Origin: Paludibacteraceae bacterium
GTDB lineage: Bacteria; Bacteroidota; Bacteroidia; Bacteroidales; Paludibacteraceae
Length of the DNA: 64,000 nucleotides
Reading direction: 5' to 3'
Assembly (NCBI GenBank): GCA_024401535.1
Contig: JAKSKX010000002.1
Coordinates: 62,001 to 126,000, forward strand
The notes beneath the pieces were generated by a model that was not told the origin of the DNA, did not search any database, and worked only from the letters and a program-made list of their open reading frames with translations. Made by a program: the position numbers and the translations under genes. Below, in pieces: positions 33,985-44,600 of the stretch (its first letter is position 1; every line of letters starts with the position of its first letter).

Positions 33985-35862
33985 TTACTTTTGAGCGTTT
34001 TTCTTCTGCTCCTCGGCGATGCGCTGCATTTCCTCAAGTCTTGACATCCAAGATGACTTGCTTTGAGGCTTGCGCTGATTCTCCTTCAACTTCTCTAGCA
34101 ATTCAGCCTCATTGATTGTCTTTCGAATCACATAAGTCTGAATGATAGTGATTAGCAGTGAAATGAAGTAGTAGTACGACAAACCAGAAGCATAATCGTT
34201 GAACACAAAGAAGAATACAACCGGCATAGCTAGCATCATGATCTTCATTACTCCCTGCTGACCCTGCTGCATACCGTTATCAGTAAGCTTCATGTTCCAA
34301 TAAGAGTAAATAACATTAGTCACTGTCATTAGGAGACAGAACAAACTGATATGATTTCCTATAGCCGGCAAGCTGTAGTCCCAACTCAAAATAGAATCAT
34401 AAGATGAAAGGTCCTCTGCCCACAAGAAAGACTGGCCCCTCAACTCGATAGATGCAGGGAAGAATGAGAACATTGCGAACAGGAACGGCATCTGCAACAA
34501 CATAGGCAGACATCCACCCATCGGACTCACTCCTGCACTTGAATATAGTTTCATCATCTCCTGCTGACGCTCCATAGGCTTATCCTCTGGGATACGCTTG
34601 TTGATCTCGTCAATCTGAGGTTTTAGGACACGCATCTTTGCACTAGACAAATATGACTTATAAGTCATTGGGAAGATGAGCATCTTGATAACGATTGTCA
34701 TCAACAAGATGATCAAACCATAATTTGAAAGGAATGAACCGAAGAAATTAAACATCGGAATAACCAATCCCTGGTTCACCCATCGGAAAATACCCCAACC
34801 TAGTGTTAGCACTCTGTTCATATCGACATCGGCATCAAGCTTATCGTCATAATCATATAGGATTGAATACTTGTTAGGGCCGAAATACATGTGCATCGAA
34901 GCCTCAGAACCGGACTTGTCTGTAGCGAAAGGCAATGACATATTCGAACTAAACCTCTTTAGGTAATAAGAATCCTTATCCTTTGGCAGTGACGACTCGA
35001 CGCAAACTGAATTGAACTTATCGTCGGCAATAAGGAAGGAAGAGAAGAACTGGTCCTTGAAAGCAACCCACTTCAAAGGTTCATCCTGATCGAACTTCTT
35101 GCTGTCAGCAGATGTCTCGGACAAATAGCTGACACTACCCTCATATTCCTTATAATATATAGTGCAATATCTGTTTTCGAAATCCCTACCCTTCTCATTC
35201 TGATAGACATCCTGGTTCCACTCTATTCCGATAGAATTATCTGACTTCATGTACTTGTCTATTCCGCTAGAAACGACCTTGAATCCAAGCATATATTCAT
35301 CACTAGGCAATGAATAGATGAAATCAAGGCTCTCGCCTCCTGCTGTTAGAAGAGCAAGAGTTATCGAAGTGTCGCTCTTTGCCTTAACCTGGAAGTTCAT
35401 CTGCGCAGTGTGAATGTCATTCTTTGTTGTAGTCGGAAGCACAACATCGAACTTAGAGAAAGAGTCAACATTCAACTTGACGTTTCCGCCTCTGTAGGAA
35501 TTGTACTCCTTCAAGGTAGCGCACTTTACAAAACCGCCCTTGGTTGTAAAGTCAACCTTTATCAAATCATTTTCCAAAGAGACAACATTCTCCGCACCAG
35601 ACAATGATGGATAGAACACACCATACTCATCCTGTAATGCAGCAAGCTTGGCGGAATCCATAGAAGAAAGATCCAACGCCTTGCTCTTGGCCTGCTCTAT
35701 TTCGGCAGCCTTAATCTTTTCCTCAGCCTGAACACGAGCTATAGAATCGCGCGTCCTCAATTCCGCCAACTGCTCAGCGGAAGGCTGGTTATACCACTGA
35801 AAACCAAAAATTATTGCGAAGACAACCACAAAGAAAAGTAAGTTGTTTCGCTTATTATCCAT
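33985..35862 (-). CDS. yidC: Membrane protein insertase YidC
   Basis: A 625-residue insertase with an N-terminal membrane helix, a large periplasmic beta domain (about 55-350), and the five-helix C-terminal Oxa1 core with GWGIFRWVNQGLVIP and the LPMLLQMPFLFAMF block. It inserts and folds inner-membrane proteins, alone or with SecYEG. The start at 35862 (MDNKRNN) is preferred to the ATG at 35877 because it leaves a longer leader from the -7 element at 35895-35902. The basic C-terminal tail fits ribosome contact. Confidence 0.94.
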   Translation of the reverse strand: MDNKRNNLLFFVVVFAIIFGFQWYNQPSAEQLAELRTRDSIARVQAEEKIKAAEIEQAKSKALDLSSMDSAKLAALQDEYGVFYPSLSGAENVVSLENDLIKVDFTTKGGFVKCATLKEYNSYRGGNVKLNVDSFSKFDVVLPTTTKNDIHTAQMNFQVKAKSDTSITLALLTAGGESLDFIYSLPSDEYMLGFKVVSSGIDKYMKSDNSIGIEWNQDVYQNEKGRDFENRYCTIYYKEYEGSVSYLSETSADSKKFDQDEPLKWVAFKDQFFSSFLIADDKFNSVCVESSLPKDKDSYYLKRFSSNMSLPFATDKSGSEASMHMYFGPNKYSILYDYDDKLDADVDMNRVLTLGWGIFRWVNQGLVIPMFNFFGSFLSNYGLIILLMTIVIKMLIFPMTYKSYLSSAKMRVLKPQIDEINKRIPEDKPMERQQEMMKLYSSAGVSPMGGCLPMLLQMPFLFAMFSFFPASIELRGQSFLWAEDLSSYDSILSWDYSLPAIGNHISLFCLLMTVTNVIYSYWNMKLTDNGMQQGQQGVMKIMMLAMPVVFFFVFNDYASGLSYYYFISLLITIIQTYVIRKTINEAELLEKLKENQRKPQSKSSWMSRLEEMQRIAEEQKKNAQK

Positions 35863-35894
35863 TTTAGTTTGATTCATAATTTACAAATTTTGCG

Positions 35895-35902
35895 CAAATA
35901 TA
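35895..35902 (-). promoter_or_regulatory. Putative -7 element of yidC
   Basis: On the minus strand TATATTTG, matching TAnnTTTG, 33 bases before the chosen yidC start. Confidence 0.45.
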
Positions 35903-35996
35903 TTAAAAATATAATTCTTTAACACATAAAACCTTATTTTTTTACCAAAAGACAAAGAAAATCGAAGTTTATTTTTCTTTTACAAATTTTCTGTCT

Positions 35997-36004
35997 TATA
36001 TTTG
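35997..36004 (+). promoter_or_regulatory. Putative -7 element of the 436-residue protein gene
   Basis: TATATTTG followed by CGC on the plus strand, 35 bases before the start at 36039, divergent from the yidC element. Confidence 0.45.
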
Positions 36005-36038
36005 CGCAACAAAAAAACGTAAATGCAGATTCTTAAAA

Positions 36039-37349
36039 ATGGGAATAAAGAGAACAATATTGGGAATACTTTTGTCAGCATCGACATATATGATTGGAAA
36101 TGCAAATCCACACCGCTTCCCTATGGAAAGAGTTCCGTTTGTGGACGGAGAGTACATCTTGTTCTCATCAACTCCTATCCCGTCAGACAAGCAGATTCCG
36201 CTAAGTATAAGGGAATTTGCTGAATACACAAGAATGCATAAGGTTCCGGCTCTGCCTCCGTACTACACTTCCTTGACAGGATACGTCATAAATCCAGGAG
36301 CTGAGAGACTTGACAGTGTTGTCATCGCTTCCGAAAACGGAGGTGGCGGCAAAGTGGTTCTATGCTACGACTCTCTTGGCTATCTAGATAACCAGACTAT
36401 CAAGGATGGCCCGAATGTTTACGCTGAAATCAAAATCAAGAGGAACGAGAAACACCAGGAGATAGAGCGAGACATCGAATACAGAAACGGTGACCAAATG
36501 ATCTATAAGTTGGCTTCAGGCAAACCAACTCACTACGAGCTTAACGAAAACAAGAGGACAACAGAGAAGATTTCCTGGGCATACAAGAATTCAATGCCTT
36601 TCACCGCTACTGCATCGTCAAACTCCGACGGCAAAATATCCGCTACATTCACGTACACTCCACAAAAAAGGGTCGAATCCATCAAGATGAAGAAGGACGG
36701 AAACTTGACCACTACACTTTTCGAGTTTTCCGACTACGAGTCGAGCGTGTACGCACCAATCGTGTACAAACTAAATGAAAAGGCATCAAAGGAAAAGCCC
36801 TACGACATATTTACATACTATTGCAAGGACAACGGCGACACTTACCTGAGAGAAAACAAGGTTGCCAACCGCAACATATATAAGATGAAGGGGCTTGACA
36901 AAGAACCTATTCTGACAGCTTCGATATCGTACGAGTCTTACGCCAACGGAATGGAAGGTGGAGCCAAGAACATGATAAACAGAATTGTCGTGAAGGACAA
37001 AAACGGAAACATCCAGCGCGACGAACAATTCTCATACTACCCAGACTTGAGAATGAAAGCCATCAGCAGCATCGAATTTGGAGAAATCACCTACATATAC
37101 AACAAGGACGGAAATGTAATGCTCATCATGATTACACAAAACGGCGTGCAGAGAACAATACATTTCTATTACACAAATTTCGAGGAGGAGAGACAAAGAC
37201 TTGAGGCTGAACGATTGGCACGAGAAGCGGAAGAGGCTGCAAAAGCCGCTGAGGCAGAAAACAGCACTGAAGGTGCCGGCTCGGTTATTAGCGAGGATGA
37301 AAAAGCTGCCAGCACAGACAAAGTCATCCCTACAGACGAGACAAAATAG
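36039..37349 (+). CDS. Exported protein of unknown function
   Basis: A 436-residue protein that I do not recognise. It begins with a likely signal peptide (to about residue 22). The central part is rich in beta strands with repeated Tyr/Asp/Gly/Asn turns that vaguely recall YD-type sheets (for example NRIVVKDKNGNIQRDEQFSY). From about 375 it turns into a charged Glu/Arg/Ala helix and a Ser/Thr/Glu-rich tail. It is 11 bases upstream of miaA and probably cotranscribed with it; that linkage gives no functional clue. Confidence 0.7.
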   Translation: MGIKRTILGILLSASTYMIGNANPHRFPMERVPFVDGEYILFSSTPIPSDKQIPLSIREFAEYTRMHKVPALPPYYTSLTGYVINPGAERLDSVVIASENGGGGKVVLCYDSLGYLDNQTIKDGPNVYAEIKIKRNEKHQEIERDIEYRNGDQMIYKLASGKPTHYELNENKRTTEKISWAYKNSMPFTATASSNSDGKISATFTYTPQKRVESIKMKKDGNLTTTLFEFSDYESSVYAPIVYKLNEKASKEKPYDIFTYYCKDNGDTYLRENKVANRNIYKMKGLDKEPILTASISYESYANGMEGGAKNMINRIVVKDKNGNIQRDEQFSYYPDLRMKAISSIEFGEITYIYNKDGNVMLIMITQNGVQRTIHFYYTNFEEERQRLEAERLAREAEEAAKAAEAENSTEGAGSVISEDEKAASTDKVIPTDETK

Positions 37350-37360
37350 TTAAAGGAATA

Positions 37361-38287
37361 ATGATAGACCTGATTGCAATAGTCGGACCGACTGCGAGCG
37401 GCAAAACCGCGTTTGCAGCGCACCTTGCACACGAAATAAAAAGTGAAATCATTTCTGCGGACTCCAGACAAATCTACCGCGGAATGGATTTGGGAACGGG
37501 CAAGGACATCGACGACTACACAATCGACGGGCAGACTGTTCCGTATCACCTTATTGACATAGCGGACGCCGGATACAAGTACAATCTCTTTGAATATCAG
37601 AGAGATTTCAACAACGCCTATAAGGAAATAAAGAGCAGAGGAATAACTCCGATAGTGTGTGGAGGCACCGGTCTCTACGTTGAAAGTGTATTGCGAGGCT
37701 ACACTCTGCTATCGGTTCCAGAGAACAAGGAACTGCGCGAAAGACTGGCAGACAAATCTTTGGAAGAGCTGACAGAAATACTTAAGCAGTACAAAACTCT
37801 GCACAATACTACTGATGTCGATACTGCTAAGAGAGCCATCAGAGCTATTGAGATACAAGAATACTACTCGCTTCATCCGGATGAAGTCGAAGAACATACT
37901 ACCCCTAGACTTAATGCGCTGGTAATAGGCGTAGATATAGAACGAGAGGAGCGAAGAAACAGAATAAGCTCAAGGCTTAGAGCAAGAGTGGAGTCCGGAA
38001 TGGTGGATGAAGTAAAGAGACTGCTTGACAGCGGAATTGCTCCTGAATACCTTATATACTATGGACTTGAGTATAAGTATCTGACAAATTATGTGATTGG
38101 GAATCTGGAATACGAAGAGATGCTATCTCAACTCGAAATAGCCATACACCAGTTCGCCAAAAGACAGATGACATGGTTCAGAGGCATGGAGAAACGAGGC
38201 ACTAAAATCGAATGGATTGACTACAAACTGCCGATGAATAAAAAAGTAGAAAGAGCCAAGGAGCTAATCAAAGAATATAACAAATAA
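37361..38287 (+). CDS. miaA: tRNA dimethylallyltransferase
   Basis: A 308-residue prenyltransferase with the P loop GPTASGKT at 9-16, ISADSRQIYRGMDLGTGK, VCGGTGLYVES, and the QFAKRQMTWFR block near the C-terminus. It adds the isopentenyl group to A37 of tRNAs reading UNN codons. A terminator follows. Confidence 0.95.
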   Translation: MIDLIAIVGPTASGKTAFAAHLAHEIKSEIISADSRQIYRGMDLGTGKDIDDYTIDGQTVPYHLIDIADAGYKYNLFEYQRDFNNAYKEIKSRGITPIVCGGTGLYVESVLRGYTLLSVPENKELRERLADKSLEELTEILKQYKTLHNTTDVDTAKRAIRAIEIQEYYSLHPDEVEEHTTPRLNALVIGVDIEREERRNRISSRLRARVESGMVDEVKRLLDSGIAPEYLIYYGLEYKYLTNYVIGNLEYEEMLSQLEIAIHQFAKRQMTWFRGMEKRGTKIEWIDYKLPMNKKVERAKELIKEYNK

Positions 38288-38318
38288 GGAGCGGAAAGAC
38301 AATCCGCTCCTTAACTTT
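38286..38318 (+). terminator. Terminator of miaA
   Basis: Perfect 10-base inverted repeat (38286-38295 with 38303-38312), overlapping the stop codon, followed by T-rich sequence. Confidence 0.75.
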
Positions 38319-38354
38319 TTATCCGCGCAACTACACAAAACTGAAATTGTTTAC

Positions 38355-38434
38355 AAAGTTTTGAGAAAATTGCTAAAAAACACACTTGTTGGGAAACTTT
38401 TCCTGAGAAAACTTTGGAAACGAAAAAAGTTTTC
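38355..38434 (+). promoter_or_regulatory. Candidate TetR operator cluster
   Basis: Four related octamers in alternating orientation: AAAGTTTT (38355-38362), AAACTTTT (38394-38401), AAAACTTT (38408-38415) and AAAGTTTT (38426-38433). The last two form an inverted repeat GAAAACTT/AAGTTTTC around the promoter spacer, and the second lies in a 12-base near palindrome. This is where an autoregulating TetR protein would be expected to bind. Confidence 0.45.
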
Positions 38435-38444
38435 TGTAATTTTG
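38413..38444 (+). promoter_or_regulatory. Promoter of the TetR-RND efflux operon
   Basis: TTTG (38413-38416) and TAATTTTG (38437-38444) are spaced by 20 bases, one of the best promoter matches in the window, 84 bases before the tetR-type start. Confidence 0.6.
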
Positions 38445-38527
38445 CATCGTATTTCTATGGGGAAGGTAATACCTTAACAAAAACTAGAGATATAGAAAAT
38501 GTATCAAGCAAATAGTAGGAAAATTTT

Positions 38528-39127
38528 ATGAATTTAACGTACAAGATAGTCGAAACTGCAACAGATATGTTTGTCAAGAGAGGAATAAAGGCTGTGAGCG
38601 TTGACGAAATTGCCGCAGAACTTGGAATCTCTAAGCGTACCCTATACGAACAGGTCAAAAGCAAAGACGAACTTGTAGAACAATGTATTGCATTCTATCA
38701 CGAAAACTGCAAGAAAAGATTTTCCGAAATAACAGAAAGCCAGTGCAGTGTATTCGAAAAGTTGATTAAACTAATAGAGAGTCAGCTTAATATAATTCGC
38801 AGCACAAACAAGAACTTTCTTGACGAACTGATGAGCAGAATGAAGGAGGCAAGAAAAAAAAGAGAAGAGGAAGACAAACTGAAATACCATTACCACTTTA
38901 TAAATGTCATTAAGGAAGGACAAGCAAGTGGCGATATTTTAACAGAGTACGAGCCAGAAATAGTGGTAAAGATTATTGAATCACAAATGATGGCACTTGG
39001 ACAGTCTTCGTTCTACGATTTTTCCCAAATATCGTTCTTTGATGTCTTTAGAACCTTATGGAGCATATCATTAAACGGTATTGCCACAGACAAAGGCAGA
39101 GCGATAATCAAAACAATGAAAATATAA
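38528..39127 (+). CDS. TetR/AcrR family transcriptional regulator
   Basis: A 199-residue regulator with an N-terminal helix-turn-helix (about 20-45; VDEIAAELGISKRTLYEQVKSKDELV) and a helical ligand-binding domain. It is the first gene of the efflux operon, 17 bases upstream of the TolC-like gene, so it probably represses its own operon until a pump substrate binds. The ligand is unknown. Confidence 0.92.
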   Translation: MNLTYKIVETATDMFVKRGIKAVSVDEIAAELGISKRTLYEQVKSKDELVEQCIAFYHENCKKRFSEITESQCSVFEKLIKLIESQLNIIRSTNKNFLDELMSRMKEARKKREEEDKLKYHYHFINVIKEGQASGDILTEYEPEIVVKIIESQMMALGQSSFYDFSQISFFDVFRTLWSISLNGIATDKGRAIIKTMKI

Positions 39128-39144
39128 TAAAAAATAACATAACA

Positions 39145-40473
39145 ATGCACAAGGTATTTAAGTCTATCGGATTAATACTTGCGTCGTTGGCATTTACTCC
39201 TTGCATCATGGCGCAAGAGAGCGAAAGCACAAACACAACGGCCGTACAAGCAAATGCAACTGAGCTTAGTTTGTCTCTGGATCAAGCAGTCAAGTATGCA
39301 CTAGAGCATAACCGCACCCTAAAGAACGCCTCTTTGGAGGTTCAGAAAGCAGAAATGCAGAGATGGCAGACTATTGCACAGATGCTACTTCAAATTGACG
39401 GAACATTCCAGTACACAAATATGTTTGGGCAGGAAATGAACCTTGGCGGCATGCCAATTCCTATGAATCCTTACGGACAGATGACTTGGCAGGCTTCTGC
39501 TGGCGTTTCCGCTCAAGGCATCATCGGTGCACAGATGCAGCGTCTTGCCAAAGAGATTCAAGAAATCAATGTTCTCAAATCAGAACAAGACACTAAATAT
39601 GACGTAGAAAGCAGCTATATCAACATCCTAGCACTTGAGGAGACAGCCAACTTACTAAACAAGAACATGGAAAACCTTAATTCGCTAAAGTCAATGATTG
39701 ACAATGCTGTTAAGGTGGGTGTTGCCGAGCAGAACGATGCAGACCAAATCTCTATACAAGTTGCCTCTATGCTGAACGGACTAAATTCTGTAAAGCGTTC
39801 TATAGAGACTCTTTACAATGCCCTAATTCTTAGCATAGGAGCAGACAGCAATGTAAAGATAAAATTGACTCAGACACTTGATGATGTTGTTAATGATGGC
39901 ACAATACTTAGCTTGACTGGTACAGACCTCGACCTTAACAACAACCTTGACTACCAGATGTTGATGAAGAGTTCTGAGATTTCTGACAAGCAGAAGAAGA
40001 TGGCTGTAGCCGCATTCTTCCCAACTGTAGGAGTTGCCTACCAGAATGCTCACAAGCACTACTTTGGCGAGGCTGGATTTGACATGACGCCTACTAACAC
40101 TTTCGTTGCGACTGTCAATGTTCCTGTATTTTCATCAGGCAAGAGAACTTGCGCAGTTAAGGAGGCAAAAATTGCTCAGCAAGAACAAGCTAACACTATC
40201 GAGCAGACTGAAATCGGCTTGAAAGTACAGGAGAAGCAACTAAAGTTCAACCTTACTTCCGCATACGAAAACTATAATGTGCAGAAGGAGAACATCCGAG
40301 TAATGTCCAACGTATTCAACTCTTACGGAGAAAAGCTTAAGTATGGCAAGGCTTCGAGCATGGATATTACAAACTCAAGCATTAACTTAGTTTCTGCACA
40401 GACAAACTACATCAATGCTGTTCTTGACATGGTGAATGCAAACATCTCGCTAAAGAAACTATTGAACAAATAA
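39145..40473 (+). CDS. TolC-family outer-membrane efflux protein
   Basis: A 442-residue outer-membrane channel of a tripartite pump, with a signal peptide (about 1-23, ending in CIMAQ) and two outer-membrane-efflux repeats, each with long coiled-coil helices (SLDQAVKYALEHNRTLKNASLE starts the first). The ATG at 39145 is chosen; an upstream in-frame ATG at 39058 would overlap the regulator and hide the signal peptide. Confidence 0.92.
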   Translation: MHKVFKSIGLILASLAFTPCIMAQESESTNTTAVQANATELSLSLDQAVKYALEHNRTLKNASLEVQKAEMQRWQTIAQMLLQIDGTFQYTNMFGQEMNLGGMPIPMNPYGQMTWQASAGVSAQGIIGAQMQRLAKEIQEINVLKSEQDTKYDVESSYINILALEETANLLNKNMENLNSLKSMIDNAVKVGVAEQNDADQISIQVASMLNGLNSVKRSIETLYNALILSIGADSNVKIKLTQTLDDVVNDGTILSLTGTDLDLNNNLDYQMLMKSSEISDKQKKMAVAAFFPTVGVAYQNAHKHYFGEAGFDMTPTNTFVATVNVPVFSSGKRTCAVKEAKIAQQEQANTIEQTEIGLKVQEKQLKFNLTSAYENYNVQKENIRVMSNVFNSYGEKLKYGKASSMDITNSSINLVSAQTNYINAVLDMVNANISLKKLLNK

Positions 40474-40494
40474 ATAGAAAAAACATACAATACA

Positions 40495-41604
40495 ATGAAT
40501 AGAAAATATTTAAGCGCTATCTCGCTTTTCGGAGCAATGGCATTGACGCTTGCTTCTTGCGGAAACAAAAACAAGACAAGCAATGGCCAGGACAAGGACT
40601 CTACAAAGGTAACTAAAAACGTAGATGCTGATAACAACGAGGATGCAGCCGAGCAAATCGCATTACCAGTAAGAGTTACTAAGGTAGAGAAGAAGGCTAT
40701 CAACAAAGAGATTTCTTGTACTGCTGTGCTTGAAGGTTGGGAGACAATGACAATCAGTCCTTCTGTAACAGGTATCATCGAGAAGGTCTATAAAGATGTT
40801 GGTCAGAGCGTGGCTGCAGGAGAACTACTTGCACGTATGGACCAGACTCAGCTTAACGCAGCCAAACTTGCCTACGCTAACATTCAGACTGAATTCCAGA
40901 GAATGGAGGCTTTGCTTGCTGGTGGTAACACAACTCAGCAGCAGTATGATGCAGTAAAGCTTCAGCTTGACCAGGCTAAAACTAACCTTGACTTCCTTCA
41001 GAAGAACACTTTTGTCAAGGCAGAGTCAGCAGGTGTGGTTGCTGCCAAGAACTACGAGAACGGTGAACTTTACAATGGCGCTCGCGGTATTCTTCAGATT
41101 ACTCAGGTCAGCGTATTGAAAACTATCCTTAGCATTCCAGAGACTTACTTCCCAACAATCAAGAAGGGAATGAAGATGGAGTTCACATCAGACATCTATC
41201 CAGGCAAGATTTTTGCTGGAGTTGTTGAGACTGTTTACCCTACTATTGACGCAGGCACACACACTTTCCAGATCAAGGTTAGAATCCCTAATACCGGCAA
41301 CAACCTTCGTCCTGGTATGTATGTCAAGACTAACGTAAACGTAGGAAAGGTAAACGCTATTGTTATCCCTTACATGTCAGTTCAAAAGCTTATCGGTTCA
41401 AACAATCGTTTCGCATTTATTGCTGATGGCAACAAGGCTAAGCGTGTTGATGTTGTTCTTGGTGAAAGAGTAAATGAGGACGTCGCTATTGAGAGCGGAG
41501 ACATCAAAGAGGGTGACATGATCGTAAGCCAGGGTCAGGGTAAGCTTACTGACGGTGCTCTTATCGAGATTGTTACTGATAACGGCGAGGTATTCCTAAA
41601 GTAA
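40495..41604 (+). CDS. RND efflux periplasmic adaptor lipoprotein
   Basis: A 369-residue membrane-fusion protein (AcrA/MexA type). Lipobox ends at C22 (TLASC). Then come a Lys/Asp-rich linker, barrel-sandwich hybrid halves around a short coiled-coil hairpin (about 85-190), a beta barrel and the membrane-proximal domain. It joins the inner-membrane pump to the TolC-like channel. Confidence 0.93.
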   Translation: MNRKYLSAISLFGAMALTLASCGNKNKTSNGQDKDSTKVTKNVDADNNEDAAEQIALPVRVTKVEKKAINKEISCTAVLEGWETMTISPSVTGIIEKVYKDVGQSVAAGELLARMDQTQLNAAKLAYANIQTEFQRMEALLAGGNTTQQQYDAVKLQLDQAKTNLDFLQKNTFVKAESAGVVAAKNYENGELYNGARGILQITQVSVLKTILSIPETYFPTIKKGMKMEFTSDIYPGKIFAGVVETVYPTIDAGTHTFQIKVRIPNTGNNLRPGMYVKTNVNVGKVNAIVIPYMSVQKLIGSNNRFAFIADGNKAKRVDVVLGERVNEDVAIESGDIKEGDMIVSQGQGKLTDGALIEIVTDNGEVFLK

Positions 41605-41635
41605 TCAAAGAAATAAATCATAAAATCCAAAAGAA

Positions 41636-44600
41636 ATGAGTATATACAAAACGGCGATTGAGAAGCCAATCACGACAGTCCTCATCTTTGTGGCTGTAAT
41701 GATATTGGGTATATTCTCGTTCCTTCGCCTTCCAATCGACATGTTCCCAGAGATGGAGCCACCGATTGTCTGCGTAATGACAGCCTATGGTGGAGCCAAT
41801 GCGAGTGAGATTGAGACGAACGTAACGAAAGTACTAGAAAACAGTCTAAACTCAGTGGATGGACTTAAAGATATGACAAGTATCTCTAAGGATAACCTTT
41901 CACTTTGTGTTATGGAGTTCGAGTGGGGACAGGACCTTGACGAGGTTGTAAACGACATTCGTTCATACATAGATATGGCCAAGGATAACCTTCCGGATGG
42001 AACAAGTAATCCATTGCTACTAAAGTTCAACACAAGTTCAATGCCTATCCTTCAGTACGCTGTTACTGCCAAGGAGTCATACGCAGGACTTGACAAACTG
42101 ATGAACGACCAGGTTATTCCTCAGCTTAACCGCGTAAATGGTATCGGTAACATCGCAATGTCCGGAGAGCCAGTTCGTAGAGTGTATGTCGATATCGACC
42201 AAACACAGTTGGACGGTTACGCACTTAGCCTTGAGCAGGTTGGTCAGGCAATCTCTGGCAACAACCTTAACCTTGCTTCTGGTACTGTAAAGATGAACAA
42301 GGAGCAGTACGAGCTTGAGGTTAGAAGTGAGTACGCCGAGAGTGCTGAAATCGGTGATATTGTGGTAACAACAACACCCGACGGAAAAGTTGTTCATGTA
42401 AAGGATATCGCAACTATCAAGGATACTATCAAAGACCTTTCCCTAGAGGAGAAGATCAATAGTAAGGATGGTATGCGTCTAATGATCATGAAACAGACAG
42501 GAGGTAATACTGTAAAGATTTGTACTGACGCGAAGAAAGAGCTAAAGAAGATCGAAAAAACACTTCCTTCTGATGTGAAATTCACAGAGATTCATGACCA
42601 ATCAAGAGAAATCACAAATGCGATTAACTCACTAGAGGAGAGTATCATGTGGGCTCTATTATTCGTGGTGCTAGTCGTATTGTTCTTCCTTGGTAAGTGG
42701 AGAGCAAGTATCATCATCGGTGTTACAATTCCGATTTCACTACTTGTTGCGTTCATCTACATTCTTGGTGTAGGAAGTTCAATCAACATCATTTCGCTAT
42801 GTTCATTGACTATTGCCATCGGTATGGTTGTGGATGACTCTATTGTGGTACTAGAAAACATCACAACTCATATCGACCGTGGTTCTTCTCCACGCGAGGC
42901 TGCCATCTATGCAACTAACGAGGTATGGGTATCAGTTATCGCTACCACACTCGTAGTTGTAGCCGTGTTCGTTCCTTTGACAATGGTAACAGGTATGGCT
43001 GGTATCTTGTTCAAAGAGTTAGGTTGGATTGTTACTATCGTAGTTTGTACATCAACTTGCGTAGCCATCTCTCTTACTCCAATGCTATGTTCAAAGCTAT
43101 TGAAGAGCAAAGAGGTTGAGATAGTAAATGGAACACTAAAAGAAGTTAAGGATGAAGAAGGTTTGTACCATAAGTATGTTGTACGTCTTCTTGACAAACT
43201 TGACTTATTCTATGCTAACGTACTAAGATGGTGTCTGTCTCATAAGCTAATCACAGTACTAGGTGTAGGCTTGTTCTTCGTTTTGAGTATGCTTCCTATA
43301 GCATTAGGCAAGATCGGAACAAACTTCGTAGGTGACTCTGACCGTGGACAGATTATCGTAAACTGTGAGCTACAGCAGGGTAATCGAGTTGAGGAAACTG
43401 CAAAGATAGCCCGCAAGCTTGAGGCTGAATTCTTCAAAGCTTATCCTAAAGATATTCGCTTGATCTCTACTACTTGTGGTTCTAACGATGATGCTGGTAT
43501 CTCAGCGTTGTTCTCTAGCACAACTAACAACAAGATTCAGATGCGTGTCATCACAACTAAGAAGTACGACCGTGACTTCCCTCTAGATAGTATCAGCGAA
43601 ACTCTTCGTAACATCATGAAGAAATATCCTGAACTAGTTGACTATCAAGCACAGGCTCAGTCTGGATTTGGAGGAGGTGGAGGACAAACCGTAGATATCG
43701 AAATCTATGGATACGACTTCAACACTACAAGTGCATACGCTGAGCAAATTCGCCACTTGATAGAGAGTAAAGTGCCAACTGCACGTGATATCACAAACTC
43801 AAGAGAGAAGGACCGTCCACAACTAAAGATTACAGTTGATAAGGAGAAGGCTTCCCGTCTAGGTCTATCATCTGCTATGATTTCAAGCTATGCAAGAAAC
43901 CGTATCAATGGTATGAATGCAGGCTTCTTGAAGGAGGATGGAGATGAGTACACTATCCTAGTAAGATTGAAGGAGGAAAACAGAAACACTCTATCCCTAA
44001 TCAACGAGCTTACAATTCCTACAGCCAGAGGAAACGTTAAGCTTAACGAGATTGCCAAGCTTGAGGAGTATTGGTCACCACCTGAGATTGAGCGTAAGAA
44101 CCGTCAGCGTTACATGACATTGAAAGTTACTCCATTCAACACTTCTCTTGGTGAGCTAGCCGCTGAAATCCAGAAAGTGATTGACAAGTCTGATAAGCCT
44201 AACGAAATTACAGTTGCACTTTCGGGAGCATACGAGGACCAGCAGGAGTCTTACGCAGACATGGGAATGTTGTTTGCCCTAATCATCATGCTCGTATATA
44301 TCGTTATGGCAAGCCAGTTCGAGAGCTTAGCTAAGCCTTTCATCATCATGATGTCTGTGCCGTTCGCCATATCAGGAGCCATACTGGCGTTGTACTTCAC
44401 AAATACTGCACTTGATATGATTGGTGCTCTTGGTATCATCATGCTTGTGGGTATCGTAACAAAGAACGGTATCGTGCTTGTGGACTACATCAACTTGATG
44501 CGAGACAGAGGATACGAACTTTACGAGGCTATCGCTCTTTCTGGACAGAGCCGTCTTCGTCCGGTACTTATGACTGCAGCCACTACACTACTTGGTATGC

